The notes below the pieces were generated by a model that was given only the letters and a program-made list of their open reading frames with translations, did not search any database and was not told the origin of the DNA. From assembly GCA_000507305.1 (NCBI GenBank), contig DF239748.1, positions 1-64,000 on the forward strand: a stretch of 64,000 nt of DNA, given 5' to 3'. Shown one piece after another: positions 32,825-46,300 of this stretch; the first letter of the stretch is position 1, and each line of letters begins with the position of its first letter. The position numbers and the translations under genes are program-made. Origin of the DNA: Breviolum minutum Mf 1.05b.01 (Eukaryota > Sar > Dinophyceae > Suessiales > Symbiodiniaceae).

Positions 32825-34994
32825 CTGAAATCGATGGGCGCGAAAAAGGTGAGTCTTATTCTGGGAAGCTGAGTCTAGCTTTTTGCCCAAGTCTACGTGA
32901 TGTAGTGTTCAATTGCGTAAGATGATGATCTTCCACTACCCATCTTTTTTGTCTCAAACCACCTACCATGATAGCGATTTTGCAGGATTCTTGTCCTTCT
33001 AAGTTGTTCCATCCCATATCACTAACAAGCTTCCCGGAACCCCTTAGATCTCAGAGAACTCAAAAGTTTCTACGGCCCGAAATATACCAAACGGTACGGC
33101 CCGAGATGATTGACGCTACAAATGAGTGGATACCTTAGTTGTGGTCTCCTTATTCGGCTCCTTTGCATAAAAAGGAAACCTATATAAACAGTATATTATA
33201 TATATATATACACACTAAGACCACAATTGGATGATTTTAAGGCCGAAGACGCCATTTTGTGGCCCCACAGAGTGTTTGCCAAGACATGCCGCGCCAAAAC
33301 AAATCCACTTTCGGTGAATTTCTTCGTGGACAAGATTTCAGGGTGAACGCATATTGCTTGTAAGAAGATAGGCGCAACAGACTTGCAGTGGTATCTTAAA
33401 TCAAAATGATGATAGACCCACTTGAAACATCAAGCTTACACCAACTACTACCTTCGCTAATCTGATTCACAAATCATAACATCCACAGGTTGTAGATGTA
33501 CTGCCTGTTGAACAGGGTGATTTCCATTGCCATCATGTCACGTGGCTGGAAGGTAATCGTTGATCTTTTCACATGCTAAAAAGTCCCAGAAATGTCAGGA
33601 AGCATGATAATATTTTTCGAGGATATTGGAAAGCCTCTGTGAGTTTACCAGTGAACGTGGCGTGTGAAAGAACTGCTGTGTTCTTCTTTTTTATCCTTTG
33701 AGAAATGCAAGCGACGAATCTAGTGACTATAGTATAGTGCACGCTGTTTCCTGTATTGTTTCATGGTTACTGTAGCAGTACAAAAATAAGCTACCATAAG
33801 AACGTCACAGTGGAGTCAAGGGATGTCACGCGGATTTGCTCTAGTCTGCGAAGTTCTTGACTCAATATATAAACATTATGTAGACCCGCGCAGCTAAACT
33901 CTCATTGATCTTTGAGCTTCTTTGACATCTCACATTCTAGCATGTCCACAAATATATCCCTCACCTCCCCCAAAAAGAAACAAATTCAACTGCCATGGCC
34001 TCCTTCCTTGATTTTCATCTTCCAAACCCCGTATTCAATGCTCTTGTTTTGAAGGGCACATGATCCAACTTCCCTTTGAGGCGTGCGAATGAAACAAGAC
34101 TCCTAGGATTTGGTCAACAACTCGCAAGCCACACGCCACGCCTGGGTCTGATACCTCAATTATTCGTTGGATGTTTTCTTCCTAACTCCTAACATTACAA
34201 AAAGACAACCATCCCAAATGATTAACATACACACTCTTGATACTGGTGGATGGTCAGACATGCTGGCGAAGTTTCACTTAAAGGTTGATAGGTGGTGTGT
34301 TTATCACACTGCTTGCAAGTTCAAAATACATCCCAAATGGTGATGGTCAGATTTCTTCCTTCACCAGGGCAAAATCAACAAAGTGATGGATTGAATTGAG
34401 AAACTAGTAATGAATTCTGGATATTTCCTTCATATCAACTAGTTCACTGCAAGTTGTCCATCGTAGTGGATACTGTACTGAACTCTTGTGTATTTCACAC
34501 ATGAAGTATTTATATCATCTAATTATATAAACATTACATGACCACCTTTTCATCGGGTATGAAGCTCCCAAGCTGCAGATGAAATACCTGGAGATTCAAC
34601 CATGCTCATCAAAGAATCCACTTCTCATGAGATTGAGATCAATCGTATCAATGTATCTTGGTTCACACCCTGAAAAAGCTCACAATTATATAATGGAAAT
34701 GTTGGGTGGATCCGGAATATTTGCTTCGGAAAGGAGTTTCTTTTCAACCAATTGTTCCCATGAAAAAAACTGGGAATCTGGAAAAAATCAATGAGGTTTT
34801 CTAAATTCACATCTCATTCTTCTAAATATCCTGAGACATCTTTCAAACCGCCCTGGCGCTTTGTGTTTTTGTTGGCAGCCACAACTGACTTGATTCTCCA
34901 GCACTTCTAATACCCAGTCTGGCAGCGACATTCAGTTTGATAGCGGCCCAAAACTCCCACTCTGCGACTCTACCTGAACTGGAAATGGAGTGTA
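32825..34994. other. Gene-poor stretch
   Basis: TA tract near 33200 and a direct repeat of tacggcccga at about 33072 and 33098. No coding exon was supported. Confidence 0.3.
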
Positions 34995-35084
34995 CCCTCC
35001 AGGGAACTAAGATATCCCACCTGTGGAAAAGGGAAACCATCTTGAAAAGTGCCTTGGTATGGGATATGTTAGTCTCCAGGAGGA
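34995..35084. repeat. Hairpin repeat, family B copy 1
   Basis: ccctccagggaactaagata on the left pairs with tatgttagtctccaggagg on the right, and both arms carry atatccca/tgggatat. Related copies lie at 59785-59881 and 62284-62385, and a half-copy ends the window. Confidence 0.75.
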
Positions 35085-36082
35085 TAAGTGTGCGGAGATG
35101 ACATTCGGCTGAGCTTGAACCATACTGTGATTGTGTTCGAGGATGGATTACTAGTGCTTGCTTGTAGGGAACTTGAAGAAACAGAAATGGATAATTAAAA
35201 AAAACAATAAGTAGGTCACGTCGTAGGAATTGGAAGCCCTGTCTGTGGGTTATCTGTTAGTTTCCACCTTATACAATGTACGTATTTTGAAACTGCAAGA
35301 AATTTATAACTGCTTTATAGATACAACACTTCTTCCAGCTATCATATTTATTTTATTTCCTTCAACCAAACAAAAAAACATGTGCATTGCCGGGTAGATT
35401 CAACCAGCCTCATTCCCCATTGTCTCACCATTTTTCCCACCTCTCCAGAGCCTCATTTCCAGGCCGAAAACCTGGGACTTGAAGGGAAGAACTGACGTGC
35501 CACTGGATGAATGACGTTTAAGAAAAACATGAACATTAGATAACATTAGCAATTTGGCCTTGAAATATGATGCTTGGAAAATTACTGTATTTATTTTTGG
35601 TGGGTAGCCAAACCGTAATTGTTGGATGAGCTGTTAAACCTCAAAGATGACATGTCCTGATATTCAGGTAAATGGTGAGACGCTTCACCAGGTCCAAACA
35701 CATACGTGCAGCTTTGAAAACGATCAAAATCATGGCCCAGCGTTATCGTTTGTGAACATCGCAAACATCACAGATCAATCCATGTTGAACAACAAATCTC
35801 TTGCAAAAACTATGCCACTATGCCTTTAATATCACCAAGTTCAAGTCTTCTCACCCCTATACATCAGAAGAAATCAAGAAAGCTTCATGGCCAATAAGCC
35901 CCAAACTTGAATAATCATTCAATTTCACTGATTAAATTTCTGCAAATGCTTGGAACACTGACAATCTAGTCGGTGGTGTCATCAACCCATTCGAAACATA
36001 TCAGTCGAAATGGGTCCTTTCTCTAAGCAGGAGTAAGCAACAAACATTTTCGACACCACAACCTAGACGATCATAGGAAAAT
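35085..36082. other. Gene-poor stretch with a family-E-like unit
   Basis: Near 35972-36062 a weak hairpin (ggtggtgtcatcaacccattc ... ttttcgacaccacaacc, arms only partly paired) resembles family E. No exon was found. Confidence 0.35.
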
Positions 36083-36162
36083 CATCAAAATCATCATCAA
36101 AATCATCATCATCATCATCATCATCAGCATCATCATCAGCATCATCATCAGCATCAACATCC
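36083..36162. repeat. (ATC)n microsatellite
   Basis: About 80 bp of atcatc, with aaaatc and agcatc variants. Confidence 0.95.
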
Positions 36163-37241
36163 TCCAAAATCTAAATCTCCAAGTCACCTCCCAGGTGACC
36201 GTGGACTTTGGGGATCGGTAGAGCTACGCAAGGGGATCTCATTAGGACTGCGCATTGGGATTTCCACCTGGAAGCCACATGGTTTCGGTGGGTAGTTTTC
36301 AACCCAAGTTAAGGGCAGGGGTGGTAAAATCAATGGTTATATTTGGGGGAGGACCGGAAGGGGTGGACATGAAACAATACTGGCTTAAAACTACACAAAA
36401 CAAACAAGGAGAGTGCAAACATTTGAATCTTTTGTCAGTCTATGTCTATAAAAATATGAAGATTCAGAAGAGTTGCTAATGGATGAAACAACCACCACAG
36501 TGTTTTGTTTGCAAAACTGTCTTTTTAGGACACTTGCTTGGAATCTTAGGCTTACAAAAAAATATTGTAATTATGCTATGTATATCTAAAATATAATTGA
36601 TACGTACATAAATATGTTTACAATCGTACACTCATTGTATATTAATACTGGGCATGCTCATCCGTACTAATGTCACTAGGCGGTTTCAACCCAATCTTTA
36701 AAAAACAACAAAATATCAAGTACATTATATAGTCACTATAGTCAACCTGGACACCTTCTCCAAATAACACGGGTGGAACTTCTCAACATTGTTGAAACCG
36801 CTACCTAGCAATCATAATGTTTCACAATTCTAATAAGCTCATTTTCCCGAACAGGATGGCTACCCTCCTGGAACCTGACGACACATATCAAAGGAGGTAC
36901 ATGTTCCTAAGTTAACAATTCAACCCACTCAGTTTTAACCCAGATGAACAAAAGTATCCGATATATCTGTCGATTGGAAGGGAACTTTCCAAGAAAATGA
37001 TTGAGAATTCCAACCATGCTGGCAACATGTTGGAAACCGCCACCTACAAGTAGCCATCATTATATTTCCACAAATTTCAACAACACATCTTCCAAAAGAA
37101 TCTGTTTCCATCCATTTATCACTGCAACTCTCGATTTCATGAATTCAGAATTCTGAACGGTCACTAATTGTATTCCACTATAATTATGAGAGAATCCAAC
37201 TCTCTTAAGAATTCCACTAATTACAACTCCAACAATAATAC
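36163..37241. other. Gene-poor stretch with diverged hairpins
   Basis: Two long imperfect inverted repeats (about 36675-36812 and 36930-37050) begin gtttcaaccc or tttaaccc and end gaaaccgc and cacctac. They look like diverged family-E relatives. No coding exon. Confidence 0.35.
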
Positions 37242-37338
37242 TAGTTGGGTTTCAACCCATCTGAAAAATATAAGTCAAAATGGAAATCTTCCCGAAATAG
37301 GGGTGAAAGTAAAAAATATTTGAGTTGCCACCAACCAG
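37242..37338. repeat. Hairpin repeat, family E copy 1
   Basis: gggtttcaacccatctgaaa begins the unit and aaatatttgagttgccacca ends it; the centre has gtcaaaatggaaatcttccc. Copies at 49965-50062, 52576-52676 and 57008-57115 share the order of these words. Confidence 0.8.
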
Positions 37339-39021
37339 ATTAGTATCTAAACTTCCACTGTTAAAATGGATCACCAACACACGACCAACTCTTCATCCGA
37401 GGTCTCCCACCGTGGGACGTGAGACCTGCCAACGGACGTTTTGGGAGAATGAAATGCATGGGATTTTTTAAAGGAAAATATGGATAGTAAGTGAAATTGT
37501 AAGTTATTTTCATCATGTTTCATCTATATAACCTGGAACCTATGAAACAACTTGTTAGGAAATGATAGGATATGTAAGCCCCGGTTTTTTTATTTTTTTA
37601 TCTACTGTTTACTGTACTTCCTAAGTCTCCCCCTGTACCCTGAAGCTGTATGACTCAAACTTAGGTAAATATTCCAGTCCCATGGCATCCTATGGGATTG
37701 CTCCCCCAATTCCAACCATCCGCCTTTGCCGACTTGGTCGCTTTCTCCACTTCAGCCTTCACCTCGGAGTCCGCCTCAAGAGAGTGAGGAAGGAGAGGAA
37801 GGCAGGACTATACGACTACACCTGTCTTCCAAGATTATTTTCGCTTTTGCTATAAGGAAGTGGCATTAGTTTCATTGATTTTTGGAAGTTTTTTTGTAAG
37901 TTGTCAGGGCTATTCAGATATGATGTATAAATATCCCATGGATTTTGGAAGACTTCTAGCTTTTTTCAGAGGGCTACATCACAGGTCTAAGGGCCAGTTA
38001 CTAGCCTAGCGAGTAATACAGTATTTTCACCATCGCTACTGAGGATGCGATTAAAGCTCCAAGTTCTCCCCTTAATATCACTGTCAGCCAATTCAAATGC
38101 ACATGTCCCTATTTCAATATACATTGGTACATGGAAACAGCATTCACGGAACAGATCACCAAAAGGAACTTGGCAAAAAACTTGTATAGATTGTATAGAT
38201 ATACTTGCATTCAAACAAACAAGTAGCAAAATCTGTAGTTGTTATGTAGTTGTTCTTGGGGAACTCTGCGTTTGTTGAAAGGCTGCAACACTTCATTTGT
38301 CAACACAGCCGTGGCATCAACAAAAAGCACGGGTGGTAGTTTTATCAATGTGATGAGATTGCCACCAAATACAGGGATTTCCAACTACAGTAGTATAATC
38401 TAATATACAGTATCCACTCATATTCTGCCCATAGGTGTTTGGATCACAGCTCACCTTGTTTTGGAATGGGTTCAAGGTTTTGAGTTTGCCAATGTCGTCA
38501 ACCCTTTCGAAACACATCTCTTTGTTGCACCTGGTGATTGGCAGAGGGCCTCGGAACAAGGGAAACGAGGGAAATGGGGTGAGGTATACAATTTCCAGAC
38601 TATGCAAGCCATGCAAACTGAGAGATATCCCATGATATTCTCCGTATCAAAATTGGTGACCTTATTCAAGATTTCTTCTACCAACAGTACAGTACCGTAT
38701 TTCCAGTCATCATCGGGTCTCAAAAATTTGGGGTAGACAATGGCCAACACACTCCAATTTATCGAGTTTCAAAGTGCCATGTGGAGATACTGAGATATAC
38801 TGAGATGTTGACAGCTACAGTAAAACAACATGCGTGGTCTGTTGCCAGTTGGTGAAACTGACGAGGAGGGTGGCCAATTTCAAGTACTCTACACTCAACG
38901 AAACTCACCGATCCCACCCGCGGTATAGAAAACATAATCATGCCAACCCTGGTGAAAGGCTATTTTGCTTCCCTTATCTCAGAGAAAAGTGGGAAGCCCT
39001 GCAACATCAAACACATGGCCC
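37339..39021. other. Gene-poor stretch
   Basis: Competing short frames near 38435-38750 on both strands lack splice support. The rest is AT-rich. Confidence 0.3.
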
Positions 39022-39130
39022 ACCTCCCCGAAGCTTAACAGCTCGCCCCTAAAAAGTCATGCTTGGAAGACGTTTGCCTTTCCGTTTGGGGCCCGGTATA
39101 TTTTCAGGGGTGAACTATTAAACTTCCAGA
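39022..39130. repeat. Hairpin repeat, family D copy 2
   Basis: cttaacagctcgcccct pairs with the right arm aggggtgaactattaaac. Centre word gcttggaagacg matches the ggttggaagatg of copy 1 at 14118-14216. Confidence 0.75.
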
Positions 39131-39284
39131 GAGTAGTATTAAGTTGGCTTTCAACACAAAATCTGGCACCCGCAAAGATCGCAAAGCAACATTGTCACGT
39201 TGCTTTGAACATCTCTTTTCACATGCTGGAAAAAAGGGAAAAACCTGCGGTGTTTGCTCGAAGATGCCCAAACCAATGGAAAAC

Positions 39285-39610
39285 CCTTGATCATATCCTC
39301 CATTTTTCCCCTTGCCCCTGGGAAATAGTAACATGTAACCTAAAAATATCTCCAACAGAAACAACCCAACAAATGGTCTTCTTCTTCTTAAACTTAAACC
39401 ATTGGGGCTTTCCATCATGGAACCCATGTGAGTTTTCAATCGCATCCCATGTGATCCTGTTGATGGCCAAGCGACACAGGTTCTTTGTGAACCACCGGAG
39501 GTGCAGTGGCCACTTGTGCAGCCTGTGGTTGACGTCCTCCAGCTTTATCTCCTGGTGCCGTGTTGATCTGGAGCTTGTCCTGCCGGCGTGACACACCACG
39601 AGGTGTGCTG
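39285..39610 (-). CDS. Two linked exons of a minus-strand gene
   Basis: Exon 39424-39610 follows TTTTCAATCCAG and reads AHLVVCHAGRTSSRSTRHQE, IKLEDVNHRLHKWPLHLRWF, TKNLCRLAINRITWDAIENS, with nearly all third positions G or C (CAG GAG, AAG CTG GAG GAC GTC AAC CAC AGG CTG). Its donor is CATGG|GTTCCA, phase 2. Exon 39285-39317 follows TATTTCCCAG in phase 2 and reads GKGKNGGYDQ before GG|GTTTTC. This is the strongest codon-bias signal in the gene-poor part. The protein is basic and probably helical; no family recognised. A 208-codon plus frame over the same region is antisense and crosses a hairpin repeat. Confidence 0.55.
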
Positions 39611-39742
39611 CTGGATTGAAAATCAAGAAAAATGATGTAGGAAGGTGAGATTAATCTATTTCAGAATCAAAAACATCATGTGTAAGTGCATGAACTTGCT
39701 AGTGTCATGTTTCATTTGGACTTGTGACAACCGTCACCGCAA

Positions 39743-39778
39743 TCATAATCATCATCATCATCATCATCATCATCATGA
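39743..39778. repeat. (ATC)n microsatellite
   Basis: Twelve atc units (aatcatcatc through catcatcat). Confidence 0.9.
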
Positions 39779-40667
39779 TAAAATCAGTTTGTAGTCTGTA
39801 GCAATGAAATAGAGAAATCAACTGCCAGGTTCCATCAAAACAAATGGAACAAATTAGGTCATGTGCTCTCCACAACTCTGCGGTAAATTCAAACTTTAGA
39901 TGGAATTTCAGTTTGAACAGCATGTCTTCCTCAAAAAAAAACTCACCTCCAGTCCCAAATGATTTCTGTTTCATTGCTTGACCTCCTCTGCAACATATTC
40001 CTGGACATCCGCCATCCCAAACCCCCCCGTTGACCAACATGAAAAACCGCCCCCTCCAGGTTTCGACGAAGGCGTAGTTCTGGTGCATCTTCACCCTGCG
40101 ATGGCGTAGTTCACTGGTGATCTGATTGAGAAAGGTTTACTGGTCTTCCATAATCATGGAAGTGCCCCTTGGACACTAAACTGATCTTCCAGGGCCCGAT
40201 TTTCATCCATCTTTAACTTCCATGATTGTCGGAGGAAGAGTAGTGATGAATCATAAATCAGCTGTCAGTTCTGGATTTTCAATTGTATCAATTTGTATGT
40301 TTTTTGTCCAACTGCCGCAGGAGCTCTTTCACTAATTGATCTATAATTGGGGGAGATTGATTTATCATTTCAATTCCACACAGATGATTGAAATTTAAAA
40401 TCGTCATTTAAGACCTTTCGCGATTCATCCTTAGGACCCTCTAAAACGAACCACTGCCACACATTCAGAGCTTCTTTAGTGATGACACCCATTTCTGCTA
40501 TTTTTTCAATCCGCCAGTTGTTGCTGCATCCATTGGGTGCATCAGGTTGCCGTCATCGCATGGATCTTCACGCTGCCTTTGGCCTGGGTTGGCGGTCATC
40601 TACTGGGTACATCACCATCTGTCAAGGCCGAACAAAAAATCTATACCCAAAATATGTCATTGTTATC
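39779..40667. other. Gene-poor stretch
   Basis: No supported exon. A minus frame of 129 codons (39705-40094) starts in unbiased sequence and ends in the microsatellite, so it is not counted. Confidence 0.3.
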
Positions 40668-40754
40668 CATACCATCCATGTATGGTATATTTGCCTACAT
40701 TTGGCTTAATTGTATGGTAAAGGTAGGTAAATATACCATTCATGGATGGTAAGG
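40668..40754. repeat. Hairpin repeat, family J
   Basis: Left arm ataccatccatgtatggtat and right arm ataccattcatggatggta form a stem. Inside, tttgcctacatt faces ggtaggtaaat. Confidence 0.75.
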
Positions 40755-40962
40755 GTTAGGATTCTTTACAGTCCACACACTGCCACACTACAATCAACAT
40801 ACCAATGAAGTTCGGACACATGTTGAGTAAGTCTTATAGCAAATTGCCGGTACCTTTCAGATTCTGATGTATGCCTATAGATTTAATTTGGGACGCTAAA
40901 AGGCCACAGTAACCGTGGGCAAGTGAAGGTTCATAACAATCCCTTGCATTTGTTTTAAGTCG

Positions 40963-41019
40963 TTTGAACAACAACAACAACAACCACCACCACCACCACC
41001 ACCACAACAACAACAACAA

Positions 41020-41066
<47 letters not shown>

Positions 41067-41092
41067 ACAACAGCAACAGCAACAGTGACAGC

Positions 41093-41127
<35 letters not shown>

Positions 41128-41128
41128 C
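40963..41128. repeat. CAA/CAG/CAC trinucleotide array
   Basis: About 165 bp of caa, cag and cac units, interrupted by a tgacag. Long Leu- or Val-only minus frames across it are artefacts. Confidence 0.95.
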
Positions 41129-42137
41129 GTTTGACAGCACCTTGACGTCACTTGCGATGGCATCCACCGCTTTGAATGATGCCTCGTCCGCCACCTTTCA
41201 GGAATGAGCCCAAATGCACCTTGTGAGGGTGTTATATATTACTGCATATGTTCTATGATATCGTTAAAAAAAAACGTAATAAACAATGTGAACAAATCAT
41301 ATAGCAACGTATCTTATAATATGATATCAAAAATAAATATATATATATATATTATACGTATATACTGTGTAAATATATATATATATCATATTATATGATA
41401 TAACCTAACATAATGTGAAGTAGTATAATATGATATGATACAATGTAATACAATAAAACATCATATAACATAATATAGTAACACAATATACAAAATCCCT
41501 GAAAATACTGTCTTTTCCAGCTGGATTGTTTGGGAACTGAGTGTTTGGGGGTTGGACTACGTGGAAGTATCTCAAGACTCTTCTTGGAGAGGTGGAAAGT
41601 GGTCCACGAAAGTTGGAAAGACAAACTACAGCATAGCTAAACATGTGACGAAGGGCAGTGGCTGACCCTTTTCTGGAGAACATGACAAAGATCTATGGAG
41701 GCACGGATTGTGCAACCCAAATCTTTCCAAATCATGATTGATGGAATTCAAACTACTTTTATTACTCCTGATAGTGGCTCATTTCCAAGCACTTTCCAAC
41801 TCATTCCTAGTGTTCCCATGTTATTCCCCTGAACTTGTGCTGGAACTCTCGAAACACCTCGGCAAAGACGCAGTAACCGCCATAAACGTCATCCAAGTGC
41901 GTATTCGCCTGGTCATGGGCCGGATTTCTGCGAAAATTATGGGGGTCCAGTAGGTCGATTTTAGCACAACTAAGCCACTAGAACATTCAAGCTTCCTAAT
42001 CCGATACGCTACTTCGGAGAGATGTGTATGTATAGATTCCCGTGATGTTGGCAAATTTTGAGAGCTCCTTGTTATGTATATGTATATAAGGATAAAGGAA
42101 AACACATATGATCCCATCCTGATTGCTTCCCCATCAT
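41129..42137. other. Gene-poor stretch, TA-rich
   Basis: Includes an AT-rich palindromic region near 41336-41460 (atatatatata and tatgatata words). No exon supported. Confidence 0.35.
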
Positions 42138-42233
42138 ACTGTTGAGGGAAGAAATCCGGCCAACCGCCGGGAATGCAACATCAATTTTGAAAATATATAG
42201 TGGCATCAACAGGATTTCTTCCACCAACAGTAT
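42138..42233. repeat. Hairpin repeat, family A copy 2
   Basis: atactgttgagggaagaaat on the left and atttcttccaccaacagtat on the right, 20-bp arms with one mismatch and a shortened centre. Confidence 0.85.
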
Positions 42234-42752
42234 CAGCAATCAAAAAGGAGACAGAAGTCAAAGGACAGCAAAACTGGTGCACAAGGACAACTTGCCTGCT
42301 GCTAGCTCTGTACGCAACGCTTTTGGAATTGAACTTTGGATAGACGTGGGAGATACCCTGAGCTGATTGTGGCTCATTTCCAACCAGTAGCTACTGGATC
42401 TTGCAGTTCTTGTATGCCTCCTTATGCTCTTTAAAATCATCCTTGTCTCAATGAATGGAAAGGTACAACGGAAGAATGAAGGCAACAAAAGCAACAACCA
42501 TAGACCCTAGGCAATCTATGACATGACCCTGGTCCCTCCATTTACCCACAACCCTGCATCATACATCAGTGAGCTTGTTTCAAACATACCAACTGTTTCA
42601 AGGCCTGCAAATTGATGAAGAATTCGGTATTGCCTCAGACATTTCAGGCAAAGCACAGACCTTGTTTTGCAATGAGGATTCTCTGGATTTCCGGTTGCCG
42701 AAGGAACAGGTCACATGGAGAAACAAAAACCAACATCAACAAATAAGGTCAC

Positions 42753-43385
42753 CATGGATTTTCGGGAAGCTAAACATTTGCCACACACATCAGCAATTCC
42801 ATGAGCTATTTCCCTCACAAAGTCATTGTCATAACCGCTCCTGGTAACCACTCTGCCCCCCTCATCCAATAAGCTAACACATAAAATCTTGACAGGTTGA
42901 AGACATATGTTGTTCCCCATGAAGGATCCTGCTTGGCCCTGGTGCCATCTTTGACTCATCTTTATGCCATCCCATCAACAGAAGATAATCCTTCTATACG
43001 AGGGTGTAGAACAAACATATCTTGTAGTGTATGAAAGCAAACTGCACCTCTGATGCCATGTGCATTTGTCAAACATCTCCCTGACTTCACAGTCCACTGG
43101 GCCATCCCTTCCATTATCTGGCACATCCCAATGGGCAATGGCACAAGTCCCTCGCCTGTGGCTTGCATTGGATTTGTTGAAGCTTTTGGAGCGATTTTGT
43201 CAGCCAAAAGCGTGTCAAATTCCAGGTTTCACCCGTATTACTTGTTGTTTTACTGAGTTTTACTGTAAATTCACATGGATCCAGTGGTTCCACACACTCT
43301 GTCAAAACTTCTGGCAGCTGAAAAGGATCATGTGCCATCTCGCCATTTCCGTGCAACAAGTAACATCGCCCACTTTGAGATGAAA
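42753..43385 (-). CDS. Three linked exons of a minus-strand gene, unknown protein
   Basis: Exon 43254-43385 follows GCTCCAAG and reads SSQSGRCYLLHGNGEMAHDP, FQLPEVLTECVEPLDPCEFT, VKL, donor CTCA|GTAAAA, phase 1. Exon 42980-43155 follows AGCCACAG in phase 1: EGLVPLPIGMCQIMEGMAQW, TVKSGRCLTNAHGIRGAVCF, then DMFVLHPRIEGLSS and donor GTTGAT, phase 0. Exon 42753-42938 follows GGCACCAG in phase 0: GQAGSFMGNNICLQPVKILC, VTRSGYDNDFVREIAHGIAD, CGKCLASRKSM and donor GTGACC. All three lengths fit the phases exactly. The last intron would be only 41 bp. G/C-ending codons are common in the second exon. Family not recognised. Confidence 0.5.
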
Positions 43386-46300
43386 CTTGGAGCAATGAAC
43401 ACAAACAAACAAAAATCATGACCAACCACTGAGTCAGTGACCAATGCCAATACATATATGATACATATTATAGGAGTTCTGACATCTATGTTCCAGTTGG
43501 TACAAGCAAGTCACTATACATAGACCATATAATTTGTAATCGATTCGAATCAACAGCTTCACCTTTGTTTGGTGCCAAGTCTGCAAAAATACAAGGTCAT
43601 CTGCATATTATACTCCTGAAGGTGCTTGAAAAATTCATGACGTGCAGGGTAAAGATATATGGAACATGTTGACATAGAACAAGTCATCAAATTTCACACT
43701 GTTCCTTGACTCCTCATATGACTTGGCAATACTTGGCAACTCAAAATCCTATCTGGTGTCAATATTGCTGCAATACTTGACTTGTCAAACCTGTCCTCTA
43801 AATTCTTTGCAGATGTTTTAAGTCCCCAATTGAAAGTCTAAGTGTTAGTGCATCATGAGTTTCTGTAAATCGCATTACAATAAATCCAAAAATCTGGGTT
43901 TTACCCAACAGGATTTTCCTAAGAGCGAAGCCCCAACAGCTTTTTTTTCCGAAAATTCCTGGGGTTCCCACCTCAAATGGGCCCAGAATGAGTGTTGCAT
44001 CAATAACATGTAAGAGCCAGTAGGTTCATAGTTGGCTAGCCACATCAAGGCTGGGAAAAGTATCCTATAGTCTAATCTAATTAAATTTGCGCTACTTAAT
44101 CTTCCCAATTGATAAAGAAATCTCTTATAAAAATGGGAGCTGCACAAATCACAAGTTATCCTTTTAAGATAAATCAACACACGTTGGCTCGAAATCATTC
44201 TGGTTTCGGGAAAAAAAAACACATGAAAAAAACATTGAAAGGATATTCTGGAAGTATTCCATTGGATACTTCTATTTCTATCACCTTGTTCTCGGAGTTC
44301 CAACATCTTCAAACAATTCAGGAACGTCCCCCAACTTCAAACGACACAGAAAAAAAACAAAATCTCCGCTGAGCTGCCGTGCGTGTTGGAAACAAACACG
44401 CCATCTTTGGTCTCGTTACGCGAGAGGTTGCCTGGAACACAAACAATGATATCATGGGGTTCCAAGAGTACCCCCTCAGTGCTACCATCCCAGGAAAGAA
44501 GGCCTTGTTACTCCAAATCCAAGCGGTCAAAACTGTTACCGACCCTCCACTTGATGAAGTTAACCATTGGGTGTATTGAAAACAACAACATGGGCTTTTA
44601 CGGGGGACTTATGAGATCAAAAACAATACGATTTTTGCTTCCTTTGATTTATTTTTTTCTTGTGAAGCGACATGGAATCTGAGTAGCACCATGAAACAAC
44701 AACTTGAGGTTACTAATACTGTTGAAGAAATCCTACATGAGATACAAAGATGACGATGATACAATATTTTACAAGGTTTTGCACATCCCCAAGTGTCTGG
44801 CAAGGTTTTTCAAACAACAGTACGCATATGCATGCAGTGTTTACAATGGTCAAGGGCTCTCTTCCATCAATGAACAGTATCACACATCACTCTCACTTTT
44901 TACCAGTGGGATCTTGCAATCAGAAAACGACATTGAAAATTTCAAGACTCGAAAACTACCTTCCACGGAACAGAAAACACCATTGCGGGAAGAGAAAACA
45001 CCCAGGGAACACAAAACATCATTTAGGGAAGGAACAAAAACACCCCACCCAACTACAATATACAACTGCCAAACTTCACCAAACTTCACAAGTTTCCTGA
45101 AGTTTCTTTTCTTCTAGCGCTATGACTTAGTAAGTTTCAACTTCCTCTCCTTGCAAACACACAGAAGCAATCACATAATGTCAAACAATCACAAGTCATC
45201 TAGGGAAGATCAGAATCAAAACCTATCAAACAGCGCAACTTCCAACTCTGGCCTCACAAAGTGAGTCCATTCCACCACACTTAAACGGCAAGTTTGCCAA
45301 GATGCTAGGTGCTTTTTGTGGATGCAAACCACATTGGATCACAAAATCGCTTCCTCATCGCCAGCAGCTAATCGAAGGCGTGCTGGTTAAAACGGGTTGT
45401 GAATACCGAATACCGTCGATGATGGGACTATTGCCTACAACTTGATTCGATAAAATGCCGAAAAACAACCTCCATGGGTGGTATATATATGAGTGCCTCA
45501 GCAGCTTGAACATGTTTTTTTCCAAAGAAAAACAACAACATGCTTATCTCCTTGCCCCCCAAAAAACAATAACTTCACATGTGTTATAGAAACAGACCCA
45601 TCTTCTGTTTGTAGATGGATATTTTCATCAATACTACGTTGGTTTCAACCATCCCAACTGGTGAGTCCAATCTTCCACCCGAGGAATGGAACCCTCCACA
45701 CTGGGCGTCCCCAAACGATAGAAACTTTTGCCGTCGTAAAGGCCGTCCTTTACTGCCTGACACAACTTCACTGACACATCCATGAGATGTGAGAAGCTCT
45801 TGAGAAGTATCGGATTTTATGTTTCCTTCCAAAAAGGTGGCTTTGATTCTATTTACAGTAGAACCTCTGAACTTATGACTGGAATTCCAACCAGGTGATC
45901 ATGTATTTACCAGGTGGTGATCACAAGATTTCTTTCCATCAAGAGCTTTGTCACCCTAAAAGCTCAGATCCACAGGAACAAATCTCCATCTTCCCCAGCC
46001 ACCTTAACGATAAAGTCACAGGTAATGGGCGCAGAATCTGGCCTGATTTCAGGGCTTTGGAATGACGAATTCTGAAGGGAAACCCATAGTGAACGATAAA
46101 ATGGACCTTCCTTCATTCAGATGGGCAATAGAAAATTAAAGGCGACTTTGAACATGTTCTTACCAAAACGATTTCACAAGAGATGCATCACCAACATTCT
46201 TGGATGGCTTTCACGACAAGGAATCTGGTATTCCGAGAATTCCGAAGCCTATATACACCATTTCAAAACTCCATTCATCATCAATCCCCGCAACTCCAAC

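Noticed and set aside
38965..39591. 208-codon plus-strand frame, the longest in the gene-poor part
   Set aside because: It runs through a hairpin repeat (39022-39130) and lies antisense to a minus-strand exon with much stronger G/C third-position bias and good splice sites.
40834..41194. Poly-Leu and poly-Val minus-strand frames
   Set aside because: They are translations of a trinucleotide microsatellite.
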